64,000 nt of DNA. Origin: Planctomycetota bacterium (GTDB taxonomy: Bacteria > Planctomycetota > J058). A program made the position numbers and the translations under genes. Where the stretch lies: NCBI GenBank assembly GCA_023954375.1, contig JAMLIC010000029.1, positions 48,061 through 112,060 on the forward strand, given 5' to 3'. The notes under the pieces were generated by a model, which was not told where the DNA came from, searched no databases, and saw only the letters and a list, made by a program, of their open reading frames with translations. Positions 45,085-53,522 of this stretch are shown here, one piece after another (the first letter of the stretch is position 1; every line of letters starts with the position of its first letter).

Positions 45085-45111
45085 CCGGTCCCGCCGCGGG
45101 CGCGGGCCCGG
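45085..45111 (-). terminator. Hairpin 3' of the intact type II S23 gene
   Basis: A 10-bp GC stem with one mismatch and a 7-base loop, matching the stem at 35301-35331. It lies between the type II stop and the hexamer tract. Confidence 0.5.
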
Positions 45112-45123
45112 CGAGGCGCCGCG

Positions 45124-45450
45124 TCAGCGGCGCTGGAGCCCCCACAGCAGGGCCAGCTGCCGGTCGAGCACCTGCCGCACCTCGCCGAGCTCCCCGCCAG
45201 CGAGGAGCCCCTCGGCCTCGGCGATCGCCAGCGCCATGCGCAGCTCCCGCCCGCTGGCGTAGGCCACGGCGAAGTGGTGGGTCCGGTCTCGGCCTCGCCG
45301 TCCGCGGCCCTCGGCCGCGTTCAGCGCGATCGACCTCCCGGCCCGCCGCGCCTCGTCGGCGAGCTTCGGGTCGTGGGCCTGGAGCCGCTTCAGCGGCTCG
45401 CGGAGGAGGGACAGGAGGGTCAAGGCGTTGGTCTCGGCGAGGAACGGCAT
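45124..45450 (-). CDS. S23-type four-helix-bundle protein, type II
   Basis: 108 residues. ATG at 45450 has AAAGGAG nine bases upstream. It shares the type I pattern (RRAGRSIALNAAEGRGRRG, then FAVAYASGRELRMALAIAEA) but differs over most of its length, so types I and II are old paralogues. This is the only intact type II gene seen. It is divergent from the type I gene at 45913 in module 2. Family relatives are small basic helical bundles that probably bind RNA or protein partners. Its role here is unknown. Confidence 0.86.
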   Translation of the reverse strand: MPFLAETNALTLLSLLREPLKRLQAHDPKLADEARRAGRSIALNAAEGRGRRGRDRTHHFAVAYASGRELRMALAIAEAEGLLAGGELGEVRQVLDRQLALLWGLQRR

Positions 45451-45912
45451 CGAGGTCTCCTTTCGCAGGTGCAGAGGTCCCGGGCGGAGCCGCCGGCGGC
45501 TCGCGCTCACCCCGCCAGGGCGCGCGCCGGCGGCGGCCCCGGGCCGCCGCGGCGGAGGCCACGGGGCTGCTCCTGTCGAGGCGCAGCGGCGAGGCCCGTG
45601 CCGGGAGCTGGGGCGGCGCGCGCTCTCTTCAGAAGGCGCCCCGGCGCGGGCCTCGCGGCGTTCTCGTCCTCTCACGCCCGGTGAAGACGCCGAACGCCGC
45701 GAGGCCGCGCCGGGCGCGCGCTCTGGCCTGTCCCCGCCCTGCCAACAGTCGCCCGGCACGGGCCTCGCCGCTGCGGGTCGGCGGGAGCAGCGGGGCGTGC
45801 CTCCGCCGTGAGGTCCCTGGGCGAGGCCGACGGCGGCTCGCCGGGGGGTGAGGCGGCGAGCCGCCGTCGGCCTCGCCCCGGGACCCACCGCTCGAACGAA
45901 GGAGAGACACGC
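45451..45912. other. Divergent spacer of S23 module 2 with nested inverted repeats
   Basis: A 462-bp non-coding stretch. A perfect 24-bp inverted repeat lies at 45582-45605 and 45752-45775. Inside it a second pair of about 22 bp differs by one base (around 45640-45665 and 45692-45715). The outer repeat contains the same 18-bp core as module 1. The far right end (about 45860-45912) is the conserved type I leader with its ribosome site. Confidence 0.75.
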
Positions 45913-46245
45913 ATGCCGTTCCACGCCGAGACCGTCGCGCTCGAGCTCGTCACCACCCTCCGCGGGCCGCTCGAGCGCGTCCGCGCGAAGGACGCGAGCC
46001 TCGCCGACCAGGGCCGCCGCGCCGCGCAGTCGATCGCCCTCAACGTGGCCGAGGGCAACGGTCGCCAGGGGCGAGACCGGGGCCGCCACTTCACCTACGC
46101 CTACGGCAGCGGGCGCGAGCTGCGCGCGGTGCTCGCGATCGCCGAGGCGGACGGGCACGTGACCGCCGCCGAGCTCGCAGGGCCGCGAGAGCTCCTCGAC
46201 CGGACGCTCGCCATGCTCTGGCGCCTCGTGCACCCGCGGCGCTGA
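45913..46245 (+). CDS. S23-type four-helix-bundle protein, type I (copy 2)
   Basis: 110 residues from ATG 45913 with GGAGAG upstream in a leader nearly identical to those of the other type I genes. It differs from copy 3 (63621) at only four residues, all in the first 35. The lysine/serine changes (AKDAS against AQDAN) are mild, which suggests the protein is still under selection. It belongs to module 2, which is the inverted form of module 1. Confidence 0.88.
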   Translation: MPFHAETVALELVTTLRGPLERVRAKDASLADQGRRAAQSIALNVAEGNGRQGRDRGRHFTYAYGSGRELRAVLAIAEADGHVTAAELAGPRELLDRTLAMLWRLVHPRR

Positions 46246-46257
46246 CGCGCCCCGGCG

Positions 46258-46292
46258 CTGCGCGCCCGGCGCCGAGCGCGTCGGGCGCGCAG
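46258..46292 (+). terminator. Conserved hairpin 3' of type I S23 gene (copy 2)
   Basis: The 11-bp stem CTGCGCGCCCG/CGGGCGCGCAG with a 13-base loop. Read on the other strand, the loop is identical to that of copy 1. It begins 13 bases after the stop codon. Confidence 0.6.
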
Positions 46293-46445
46293 GCCGAAGC
46301 CGAAGCCGAGGCCGAGGCCGCTCCCGCCCCCGCCCCCGCCCCCGCTCCCGCCCCGCCCCCGCCCCCGCTCCCGCCCCCGCCCCGCCCCGCCCCCGCTCCC
46401 GCCCCCGCCCCCGCCCCCGCCCCCGCTCCCGCTCCCGCCCCCGCT
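46293..46445. repeat. Hexanucleotide tract D (right flank of inverted S23 module 2)
   Basis: About five GCCGAA/GCCGAG units, then about 20 CCCGCC/CCCGCT units with a few slipped copies. It has the same order and strand as tract C, so the module is bracketed by direct repeats. Confidence 0.85.
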
Positions 46446-46478
46446 CCAGAGCCCCGGGACCTCGCTCCCTCACGTCGT

Positions 46479-46484
46479 TAGAAT
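46479..46484 (+). promoter_or_regulatory. Possible -10 box TAGAAT ahead of the Mrp operon
   Basis: TAGAAT lies 32 bases upstream of the MrpE start, in an otherwise GC-rich spacer. No convincing -35 box is seen 16-18 bases upstream, so this is weak evidence. Confidence 0.3.
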
Positions 46485-46516
46485 CCGCCCGCTCAGGAGA
46501 CGCGGGCGGGCGCCAC

Positions 46517-47023
46517 ATGCCGGACGAACGACGATCACCCTGGACGGGCCGCCTCGCGGCGCGGGCCGCCTGCTACGCCCTCGCGTGGGCGGCGCTGACG
46601 CACGGCGACCCCGGGTCCTGGGTGATCGGCGCGCCGGCCGTCCTGCTCGCCGCCCTCGCCGGCGTGGGCCTCTCCGCACGCGCGCCCGCCGCCGCCCTGC
46701 GCCCGCGCGCCCTCCTCCCCTTCGTCACGCACTTCCTCTCGCGCTCGCTCACGGGCGGCGTCGACGTCGCGCGGCGCGCGCTCGACCCGCGCCTGCCGCT
46801 GTCTCCGGGGCTGATCGAGCACCCGCTCCGCCTCCCCCCGGACGGGCCGGCGGCCGTGTTCTTCGTCGACCTCGTGAGCCTCCTCCCGGGGACGCTCTGC
46901 GCCGGCGTCGACGGCGCCCGCCTCACGGTCCACGTGATCGACCAGGCGCTCCCCAACGCCGATGAGCTGCGCCGGCTCGAGGAGCGCGTGGCGGCGCTGT
47001 TCGGCGAGGAGCTCGCCGCGTGA
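46517..47023 (+). CDS. mrpE: Mrp-type cation/proton antiporter subunit E
   Basis: 168 residues. First gene of an eight-gene operon in which each gene overlaps the next by 4-10 bases. Two or three hydrophobic segments sit in the first 60 residues, and a soluble domain carries the MnhE pattern (FVDLVSLLPGTLCAGVDGARLTVHVID). Mrp complexes exchange Na+ (or K+) for H+ across the inner membrane and resemble the membrane arm of complex I. Subunit E is a small partner needed for assembly. Confidence 0.88.
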   Translation: MPDERRSPWTGRLAARAACYALAWAALTHGDPGSWVIGAPAVLLAALAGVGLSARAPAAALRPRALLPFVTHFLSRSLTGGVDVARRALDPRLPLSPGLIEHPLRLPPDGPAAVFFVDLVSLLPGTLCAGVDGARLTVHVIDQALPNADELRRLEERVAALFGEELAA

Positions 47024-47280
47024 CCCTGGACGCGGCCGCGCTGCTCCTCCTGGTCACGCTGCTCGTGGGCCTCGCGCGCGTCCACCGCGGGCCGACGGCC
47101 GCCGACCGCATGCTCGCCGCGCAGCTCTTCGGCACCACGGGCGTCGGCATGCTCGCCGTCCTCGCCGTGGCCGACGGCCGCCCGGCCCTGCTCGACGTGG
47201 CCCTCGCCCTGGCCGTCCTGGCGGCGGTCACCGTCGTCGCCTTCGCGCGCCGCGCCGCGCCGGGAGGCGGCGATGCTTGA
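47020..47280 (+). CDS. mrpF: Mrp-type antiporter subunit F
   Basis: 86 residues from GTG 47020, overlapping mrpE by four bases. It has three hydrophobic segments and the family pattern RVHRGPTAADRMLAAQLFGT with the conserved Arg and Asp. Small integral membrane subunit of the antiporter. Confidence 0.9.
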   Translation: MTLDAAALLLLVTLLVGLARVHRGPTAADRMLAAQLFGTTGVGMLAVLAVADGRPALLDVALALAVLAAVTVVAFARRAAPGGGDA

Positions 47281-47563
47281 GCTCGCCTCGACGCTCTTCG
47301 TCGCCGCCGGCCTCGTGTTCTTCGTCGCCGGGACCGCCGGGCTCCTGCGCTTCCCCGACGCGCTCACGCGCCTCCACGCCCTGACCAAGGCCGACAACCT
47401 CGGCCTCGGGCTCCTGTTCGTGGGGCTGGCCCTGCGCGCGGCGTCCTGGGGCGTGGCCGCCAGGCTCCTCGTCGTGTGGCTGCTCGTGCTGCTCGCGAGC
47501 ACGACCGCGTGCCACCTCGTCGCCCGCGCGGCGCTCGACGCGCGGAGGCCGCCCCGTGGCTGA
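47273..47563 (+). CDS. mrpG: Mrp-type antiporter subunit G
   Basis: 96 residues, overlapping mrpF by eight bases. It has three hydrophobic segments with the MnhG signature GTAGLLRFPDALTRLHALTKADNLG. In complex I terms it lies near the NuoJ-like part. Confidence 0.92.
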   Translation: MLELASTLFVAAGLVFFVAGTAGLLRFPDALTRLHALTKADNLGLGLLFVGLALRAASWGVAARLLVVWLLVLLASTTACHLVARAALDARRPPRG

Positions 47564-48467
47564 GCTCGAGGCGCTCGACCTGCTCCTCGGTCTCGCCCTC
47601 GTCGCCCTCGCCTGGCGGCTGCTCGCGGCCGCCGACCTGTTCGAGGGGATCGTCCTCTTCGTCACCTTCGGGCTCCTCCTGTCGTTCGCGTGGGTGCGCC
47701 TGGGCGCCCCCGACGTCGCGCTGGCCGAGGCGGCGATCGGCGCCGGCCTGACCGGGGCCTTGCTCCTCGACGCGCGCGGCGCCATGCGCGGCGCGCCGGT
47801 CGACGAGCCGGGGCGGGTCCGCTGGCCCGTAGCCGTCCTCGCGGCGGCGACGGGCGGCGTGCTCGTCGCCGCCGTGCTGGCCCTCGCGCCCGCGCCGGCG
47901 GGGCTCGAGGGCGCGGTCGCGGCGCGGCTCGACGAGAGCGGCGTCGCGCACCCGGTGACGGCGGTCCTGCTGAACTTCCGCGGCTATGACACGCTCCTCG
48001 AGCTGGGGGTGCTCTGGCTGGCGTGGCTCGCCGTGGCGGCCGCCGGCCCGCGACCCGACCCGCGGCCCGACCCGCAGCCGGAGGCGCCCGCGGGCCCGGT
48101 CCTCGCCGCGCTCGTGTCGCAGCTCGTGCCGCTGCTCGTGCTCGTGGGCGCCTACCTGCTCTGGGCGGGCGCGGCCGCGCCGGGCGGGGCGTTCCAGGCG
48201 GGCGCGATCCTCGCCGGCGGGGGCGTCCTCCTGCGCCTCTCGGGCGCCCCCCTGCCGGCGGCCGCGCGCGCCGCGCCGGTCGTCGGCCTCGGCTTCGCCC
48301 TGTTCCTCGGCGTCGGCCTGGCCCAGGCGGCCGCCGGCCGCCGCTTCCTCGAGCTCGCGCCCGCGCGGGCGCACGACCTGATCGTGCTCGTCGAGGTCGC
48401 CGCCACGGTGTCGATCGCCGCGATCCTCGCGGCGCTGTTCGCCGGGCGCGGGAGCAGCCCCTCGTGA
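47556..48467 (+). CDS. Fused MrpA C-terminal (DUF4040) and MrpB-like subunit
   Basis: 303 residues. The first part (about 1-75; LRLGAPDVALAEAAIG-like segment) matches the DUF4040/MbhD region found at the C-terminus of MrpA. The middle has RGYDTLLELGVL, the MbhE-like element. The last 130 residues match MrpB (LVPLLVLVGAYLLW, then APGGAFQAGAILAGG). No full-length MrpA is present, so its C-terminal domains are carried here. About nine transmembrane segments are expected. Confidence 0.85.
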   Translation: MAELEALDLLLGLALVALAWRLLAAADLFEGIVLFVTFGLLLSFAWVRLGAPDVALAEAAIGAGLTGALLLDARGAMRGAPVDEPGRVRWPVAVLAAATGGVLVAAVLALAPAPAGLEGAVAARLDESGVAHPVTAVLLNFRGYDTLLELGVLWLAWLAVAAAGPRPDPRPDPQPEAPAGPVLAALVSQLVPLLVLVGAYLLWAGAAAPGGAFQAGAILAGGGVLLRLSGAPLPAAARAAPVVGLGFALFLGVGLAQAAAGRRFLELAPARAHDLIVLVEVAATVSIAAILAALFAGRGSSPS

Positions 48468-48772
48468 CGGCGGCCACGTGGTACGCCCTCGTCGGCGCCC
48501 TGCTCGTCGCGCTGGGCCTCCACGGCGCCGTCGCGCGGCGCCACCTCCTGCGCAAGGTGCTGGCCCTGAACGTGGCGGCGAGCGGGGTGTTCCTCGTCCT
48601 CGTCGCCCCAGGCGCGCGCGGCCCGACGACCGACCCCGTGCCGCAGGCCATGGTGATCACCGGGATCGTCGTGGCGGTCAGCGCGTCGGCCCTGGCGATC
48701 TGGCTGGCGCGCCGCCTGCACGCCGAGACCGGCCGGGCGGCCCTGCCGGAGGCGGAGGACGGCGATGCCTGA
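48464..48772 (+). CDS. mrpC: Mrp-type antiporter subunit C (NuoK-like)
   Basis: 102 residues from GTG 48464, overlapping the preceding stop (GTGA). It has three transmembrane segments and the MnhC signature DPVPQAMVITGIVVAVS. It is a homologue of NuoK, part of the proton path. Confidence 0.9.
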   Translation: MTAATWYALVGALLVALGLHGAVARRHLLRKVLALNVAASGVFLVLVAPGARGPTTDPVPQAMVITGIVVAVSASALAIWLARRLHAETGRAALPEAEDGDA

Positions 48773-50174
48773 GGCCGTCGTCGTCACCGTGACCGCCCCG
48801 CTCGCCCTGGCGCTGGCCGCCTCGCTCCTCGGCGGGCGGAGGGGCCGCTGGCCGGGGCTCCTCGCGGCCGCTGCCGTGGTGGTGGCCGTCGCGCTGCTCA
48901 CCCGCGAGGTCGTCGCGGACGGGCCCGTGCGCCACCGGGTCGGCGGCTGGGGGGCGCCGCTCGGGATCGACCTCCTCGTCGACGGCCTGGGGCTCCTGTT
49001 CCTGTGGCTCTCGGCGGGCGTCGGCGCCGCCGCCACCGTCTACGCGACCGCCTACTTCGCCGACGACGAGGCCGCCGGCGCCTTCTGGCCGGCGTGGCTC
49101 ACGCTGTGGGGCGGGCTCCAGGCCGTGTTCGTCACGGCCGACCTGTTCAACGCCTACGTCGGGCTCGAGCTGCTCGGCCTGGCGGCCGTGGCCCTCGTCG
49201 CCCTGGGCGGCGGCCGCGCGATCGGCGCCGCGACGCGCTACCTGCTCGTGAGCATGCTCGGCTCGCTCCTCTACCTCCTCGGCGTGGCGCTCCTGTATGG
49301 CGAGCACGGCACGCTCGACCTGGCGCGCCTCGGCGAGGCGGCGGGCGAGGGCGGCGTGGAGCGCGCGGCGCTCGCCGCCATGCTCGCCGGGCTCCTGTTC
49401 AAGACGGCGCTCGTCCCCCTGCACGCCTGGCTCCCGCCGGCGCACGCGGACGCCCCTGGCCCGGCGAGCGCCGTCCTCTCGGCCCTCGTCGTCAAGGCGA
49501 CGCTCTACCTGGCCCTGCGCCTGTGGACGACCCTCCCCGGCGTCGCGACCGCCGGCTGGCTGGTGGGCGCGCTCGGCGCGGCGGCCGTCCTGTGGGGCGG
49601 GGTGCACGCCATGCGCGCGCCGCGGCTCAAGCTGCTCGTGGCCTACTCGACCGTGGGCCAGCTCGGCTACGTGCTGCTCGCCTTCCCGCTCCTGCCCTCG
49701 AGCGCCGCGTTCGCCGGCGCCGCCTACCAGGCCCTGGCGCACGGGGTGGCGAAGGCCGCCCTGTTCCTCGCGGCGAGCACCGTCCTTCGCGCGGCCGGGG
49801 GCGACCGCGTCGACGACCTCCGCGGCCTCGGTCACCGCCTGCCGGTGACGGCGGTCGCCTTCGGGCTGGCCGGCGCGAGCATCGTCGGCCTGCCGCCCTC
49901 GGGCGGGTTCGTCGCCAAGTGGCTCCTGCTCACGGCGGCCGTGCGCGCCGGCGCCTGGTGGGTCGTCGTGGTGATCGCCCTGGGCGGCCTCCTCGCGGCG
50001 GCCTACGTGCTGCGCGTCGTCGGCCGCTCGCTCGCGCCCCCGCCCGCCGGCGCGCCGCCCCTGAGGGCGCCGCGCCGGCTCGAGTGGACGGCGCTCGCCC
50101 TGGCGCTCGCGAGCGTGGCCCTGGGCCTCGTGGCCGCCTGGCCGCTGGCCCTCCTCGCGGGGCCGGCCCCGTGA
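48765..50174 (+). CDS. mrpD: Mrp-type antiporter subunit D (first antiporter-like subunit)
   Basis: 469 residues with about 13-14 transmembrane segments. Both key charges of the NuoL/M/N fold are present: Glu in NAYVGLELLGL (TM5) and Lys in LLFKTALVPLHAWLP (TM7), followed by the TM8 Lys in ALVVKATLYLAL. It starts inside the mrpC end (8-base overlap) and its stop overlaps the next gene (GTGA). One of the ion-translocating channels of the complex. Confidence 0.9.
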   Translation: MPEAVVVTVTAPLALALAASLLGGRRGRWPGLLAAAAVVVAVALLTREVVADGPVRHRVGGWGAPLGIDLLVDGLGLLFLWLSAGVGAAATVYATAYFADDEAAGAFWPAWLTLWGGLQAVFVTADLFNAYVGLELLGLAAVALVALGGGRAIGAATRYLLVSMLGSLLYLLGVALLYGEHGTLDLARLGEAAGEGGVERAALAAMLAGLLFKTALVPLHAWLPPAHADAPGPASAVLSALVVKATLYLALRLWTTLPGVATAGWLVGALGAAAVLWGGVHAMRAPRLKLLVAYSTVGQLGYVLLAFPLLPSSAAFAGAAYQALAHGVAKAALFLAASTVLRAAGGDRVDDLRGLGHRLPVTAVAFGLAGASIVGLPPSGGFVAKWLLLTAAVRAGAWWVVVVIALGGLLAAAYVLRVVGRSLAPPPAGAPPLRAPRRLEWTALALALASVALGLVAAWPLALLAGPAP

Positions 50175-51673
50175 GCGGCCTCGACCCGGGCTTCTGGCTG
50201 CCGGTGCTGACCGTCCTCAGCTCGCTCCTCCCGGGCGTGGCGATCAGCGCGCTGCCGGAGGAGCGGCACCGGACGCGCACCGCGCTGAACCTGACGGGCG
50301 CGCTGGCGAAGCTCGTCCTCGTCGGCGTCATGCTCCTCGGGATCGAGCGCGGCGCCTCCTACGAGGCGCGCCTGCCGCTCGTGGCCGGGCTCGACCTCGT
50401 GCTCCACGCGCGCGCCCTGCCCATGCTCTTCGTCTCGCTCTCGGCGGTCCTGTGGCTGCTCACGACGGTCTACGCGATCGGCTACCTGGAGGGGGCGCCC
50501 AACCGGGCCCGCTTCTTCGGCGCCTTCAGCGTGTGCGTGAGCGCGACCACCGGCGTGGCGCTGGCCGGCTCGCTCCTCACGTTCGTGATCTTCTACGAGC
50601 TCCTGACGCTCGCCACCTACCCGCTCGTCGTCCACCGCGGCACGCCCGAGGCCCTGCGCGCCGGGCGCGTCTACCTGGCCTACACGCTGGGCGGCGGCGC
50701 GCTCGTCCTGGTCGGGTCGGTGTGGCTGCACGCCCTCGCCGGGCCGTTCGACTTCGTCGAGGGCGGCGCGGCCGACCTGCGCATGATCGACCGGGGCGCC
50801 CTGACGACGATCTTCGCCCTGTTGATCGCCGGGCTGGGCGTCAAGACGGCGCTCGTGCCGCTGCACGGCTGGCTGCCGGTGGCCATGGTCGCGCCGGCGC
50901 CCGTGAGCGCGCTCCTGCACGCCGTGGCCGTGGTGAAGGCCGGCGCCTTCGGCGTGGTGCGCGTCGTCTACGACGTGTTCGGGAGCGGGCTGTGCGCGGA
51001 CCTGGGCGTCACGCGGCCGCTGGCCCTGCTCGCCGCGGCGACGATCCTCTGGGGGTCGGTGCGGGCGCTCCACCAGGACGAGCTCAAGCGGCGGCTGGCC
51101 TACTCGACCGTGAGCCAGGTCTCCTACGTCGTGCTCGGCGTGGCCGTGGCCGGGCCCATGGCCACGATCGGCGGGCTCGTGCACCTCGTGCATCAGGGCC
51201 TCATGAAGATCACGATGTTCTTCTGCGCCGGGAACCTGGCCGAGACGCTCGAGGTCCACCGCGTGAGCGAGCTCAAGGGGGTCGGGCGGCGCATGCCGCT
51301 GACGATGGCGGCGTTCACCGTGGCCGCGCTCGGCATGATCGGCGTGCCGCCGCTGGCCGGCTTCGTCTCGAAGTGGTTCCTCGGGCTCGGCGCGATCGAC
51401 GTGGGCGAGGTGTGGGTCGTGCCGGTGCTCGTCACGAGCAGCCTCCTCAACGCCGCCTACTTCCTGCCGATCGTCCGCGCGGCCTGGTTCGAGGAGCCGG
51501 CCGGCCCCTGGCCGGCCGACCACGCGCCGGGGCGAGTCGACGCGCCCTGGCTGCTCCTGGGCCCGCCGCTGGTCACGGCCGCGTTGACCGTGCTGGTGGG
51601 CGTCTTCGCGGCGTCGCCGCTCAGCCCGCTCGAGTGGTGCCGGCTGATCGTCCTGCGGGAGTACGGGCCGTGA
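50171..51673 (+). CDS. Second antiporter-like subunit (MrpD/NuoM-like)
   Basis: 500 residues from GTG 50171. About 14 transmembrane segments; TM5 Glu in FYELLTLATYPLV, TM7 Lys in GVKTALVPLHGWLP and TM8 Lys in VAVVKAGAFGVVR are all present, as is the TM12 region SKWFLGLG. A paralogue of the previous subunit and probably a second ion channel. Overlaps at both ends (GTGA) show tight translational coupling. Confidence 0.9.
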   Translation: MSGLDPGFWLPVLTVLSSLLPGVAISALPEERHRTRTALNLTGALAKLVLVGVMLLGIERGASYEARLPLVAGLDLVLHARALPMLFVSLSAVLWLLTTVYAIGYLEGAPNRARFFGAFSVCVSATTGVALAGSLLTFVIFYELLTLATYPLVVHRGTPEALRAGRVYLAYTLGGGALVLVGSVWLHALAGPFDFVEGGAADLRMIDRGALTTIFALLIAGLGVKTALVPLHGWLPVAMVAPAPVSALLHAVAVVKAGAFGVVRVVYDVFGSGLCADLGVTRPLALLAAATILWGSVRALHQDELKRRLAYSTVSQVSYVVLGVAVAGPMATIGGLVHLVHQGLMKITMFFCAGNLAETLEVHRVSELKGVGRRMPLTMAAFTVAALGMIGVPPLAGFVSKWFLGLGAIDVGEVWVVPVLVTSSLLNAAYFLPIVRAAWFEEPAGPWPADHAPGRVDAPWLLLGPPLVTAALTVLVGVFAASPLSPLEWCRLIVLREYGP

Positions 51674-53427
51674 CGGCGGGCGACCTCCTGCGCGAGACCC
51701 CCGCCCTGTGGCTCGTGGCCCCGCTGGTGCCGCTCGTCCTCGCGGCCGGGCTCGTCGTGCCCGCCTGGCGGGCGGCGCTCCTGCACGTGGCGCCCTGGGC
51801 GGCGCTGCCGGCGCTCGTCCTGGCCCTGGTCGGCCAGGCCGACGCGGCCGCTCCGCTCCCCTGGCTCTTCCTCGGCGCGCGCGTGGGCCTCGACGAGGTC
51901 GGGCGGCCGTTCCTCCTCCTCACGGGGCTCGGCTGGCTGGCGGCCGGGGTGCACGCGCGGGGTTACCTGGCGGCGGACCCGCGGCGCGACGTCTTCACGC
52001 GCTGGTTCCTGCTGGCGATGTCCGGCAACGTGGGCCTGGTCCTGGCGCGCGACGCCCTGACGTTCCTGCTCTTCTTCTCGCTCATGAGCCTCGGCGCCTA
52101 CGGCCTCGTCGTCCATGACCGGCGGCCGTCGTCGGTCCACGCGGGGCGCGTCTACATCACGCTCGTGGTCCTGGGCGAGATGGCGCTCTACGTCGGGGTC
52201 CTCCTGTGGGTCGCGGACGGCGGCGGCCTCGCCTTCGAGGCCCGGCCGCCGCACGGGCGGTTCACCGAGCTCTCCGCGGGGCTGCTCCTCGCGGGCTTCG
52301 GGATCAAGGCGGGCGCGGCGCCGCTGCACCTGTGGCTGCCGCTGGCGCACCCCGCCGCGCCGACGCCGGCGAGCGCGGTCCTCAGCGGGGCGATGATCAA
52401 GGCGGGCCTCCTCGGCTGGCTGCGCTTCCTCCCCCTGGGCGAGGTCGCCGCGCCGGGGCTCGCGGTCTTCTGCATGGTCCAGGGCTTCGCCTCGGCCTTC
52501 CTGGGCGTCATCGTCGGCGTGACGCAGCGGGACCCGAAGACGCTCCTCGCCTACTCGAGCATCAGCCAGATGGGCCTCATGAACGTGGGCGTCGGCGCGG
52601 CCCTCCTCGACCCCCGGCACGCCACGACGGCCGTCGCCGCCGTCGCGCTCTTCGCCGTGCACCATTCGCTGGCGAAGGCCGCGCTCTTCCTCGGCGCCGG
52701 CGCCATCGGGTCCTGGCCCGCCGGCCGCGCCGGGCGGGCGCTCTTCGCCCTCGCCCTGACCCTGCCCGCCCTGGCGCTCGCGGGCGTCCCGCCGACGAGC
52801 GGCGCCGTGGCCAAGGCGGGCCTCAAGGAGGCGCTCCAGGCCGCCGGCGTCGACGGCGCGCCGATCACGCTCCTCGCCCTCTCGACCGTGGGGACGACCG
52901 TGCTCATGACGAGGCTGCTGCTCCTCCTGCGGGCGCGCGCTGCGGTGGGCGGCCCCTTGCCCGCGAGCGTCGTCGCCGGCTGGGGGGCCATGGTCGTGGC
53001 CTCGGGGGTGGGCCTGTGGCTGCTGCCCTGGCCCGACCTGCGCGAGGCGGTCCTCGCGCGGACGCACCTCGTGCCGGGCTGGTACACGATCTGGCCCGTG
53101 GCGGCGGGGCTGGGGCTCGTGGGGCTGTGGGGGTGGCTCGTGCGCGCGGGCCGCGCGCCGGCCGTGCCCGAGGTGCCGGCGGGGGACCTGGTGGTGCCGC
53201 TCGAGCGCGCCCTGCGGCGGGCTGCGGGGACCTGGGCGGCGGTCACCGCGGGGGCGGAGGGCCTGGTCGGCGCCGGGCGCGCGCTGGCCGGCGCCTTCGG
53301 CGCGCGCGGCGCGGCGGCGCTCGGCCGGCTGGGGCGGGTCGAGGCGGCGCTGCTCAGGTGGGAGGTGTCGGGGGGCGCGCTGCTGCTCGTGCTGGTGGCG
53401 CTGTTCGTCGCCTTGACGTGGGGGTGA
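51670..53427 (+). CDS. Third antiporter-like subunit lacking the TM5 glutamate
   Basis: 585 residues from GTG 51670; last gene of the operon. The NuoL/M/N fold is clear and the TM7 and TM8 lysines are present (GFGIKAGAAPLHLWLP, GAMIKAGLLGW). In TM5, however, the FW/YEL motif reads FFSLMSLGAY, so the conserved Glu is a Ser. The C-terminus carries two extra hydrophobic segments (about 470-490 and 565-583) separated by an amphipathic stretch. It may be a non-pumping or modified channel subunit. Confidence 0.85.
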   Translation: MTAGDLLRETPALWLVAPLVPLVLAAGLVVPAWRAALLHVAPWAALPALVLALVGQADAAAPLPWLFLGARVGLDEVGRPFLLLTGLGWLAAGVHARGYLAADPRRDVFTRWFLLAMSGNVGLVLARDALTFLLFFSLMSLGAYGLVVHDRRPSSVHAGRVYITLVVLGEMALYVGVLLWVADGGGLAFEARPPHGRFTELSAGLLLAGFGIKAGAAPLHLWLPLAHPAAPTPASAVLSGAMIKAGLLGWLRFLPLGEVAAPGLAVFCMVQGFASAFLGVIVGVTQRDPKTLLAYSSISQMGLMNVGVGAALLDPRHATTAVAAVALFAVHHSLAKAALFLGAGAIGSWPAGRAGRALFALALTLPALALAGVPPTSGAVAKAGLKEALQAAGVDGAPITLLALSTVGTTVLMTRLLLLLRARAAVGGPLPASVVAGWGAMVVASGVGLWLLPWPDLREAVLARTHLVPGWYTIWPVAAGLGLVGLWGWLVRAGRAPAVPEVPAGDLVVPLERALRRAAGTWAAVTAGAEGLVGAGRALAGAFGARGAAALGRLGRVEAALLRWEVSGGALLLVLVALFVALTWG

Positions 53428-53488
53428 ACACCCGTGCACCCTCGACCCTTGCCGGTTGTCGAGCGTTCGTGGTGGGAAGGCGGAGAGA

Positions 53489-53516
53489 TTGGCCGGCGTG
53501 GGAGGCCATGTAAGAT
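53489..53516 (+). promoter_or_regulatory. Possible promoter TTGGCC-N16-TAAGAT with near-leaderless start
   Basis: TTGGCC at 53489-53494 and TAAGAT at 53511-53516 (preceded by TG, an extended -10). The ATG of the ATPase gene is at 53523, so transcription would start at or next to the start codon, giving a leaderless message; indeed no ribosome site is visible. Confidence 0.4.
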
Positions 53517-53522
53517 GGCGCC

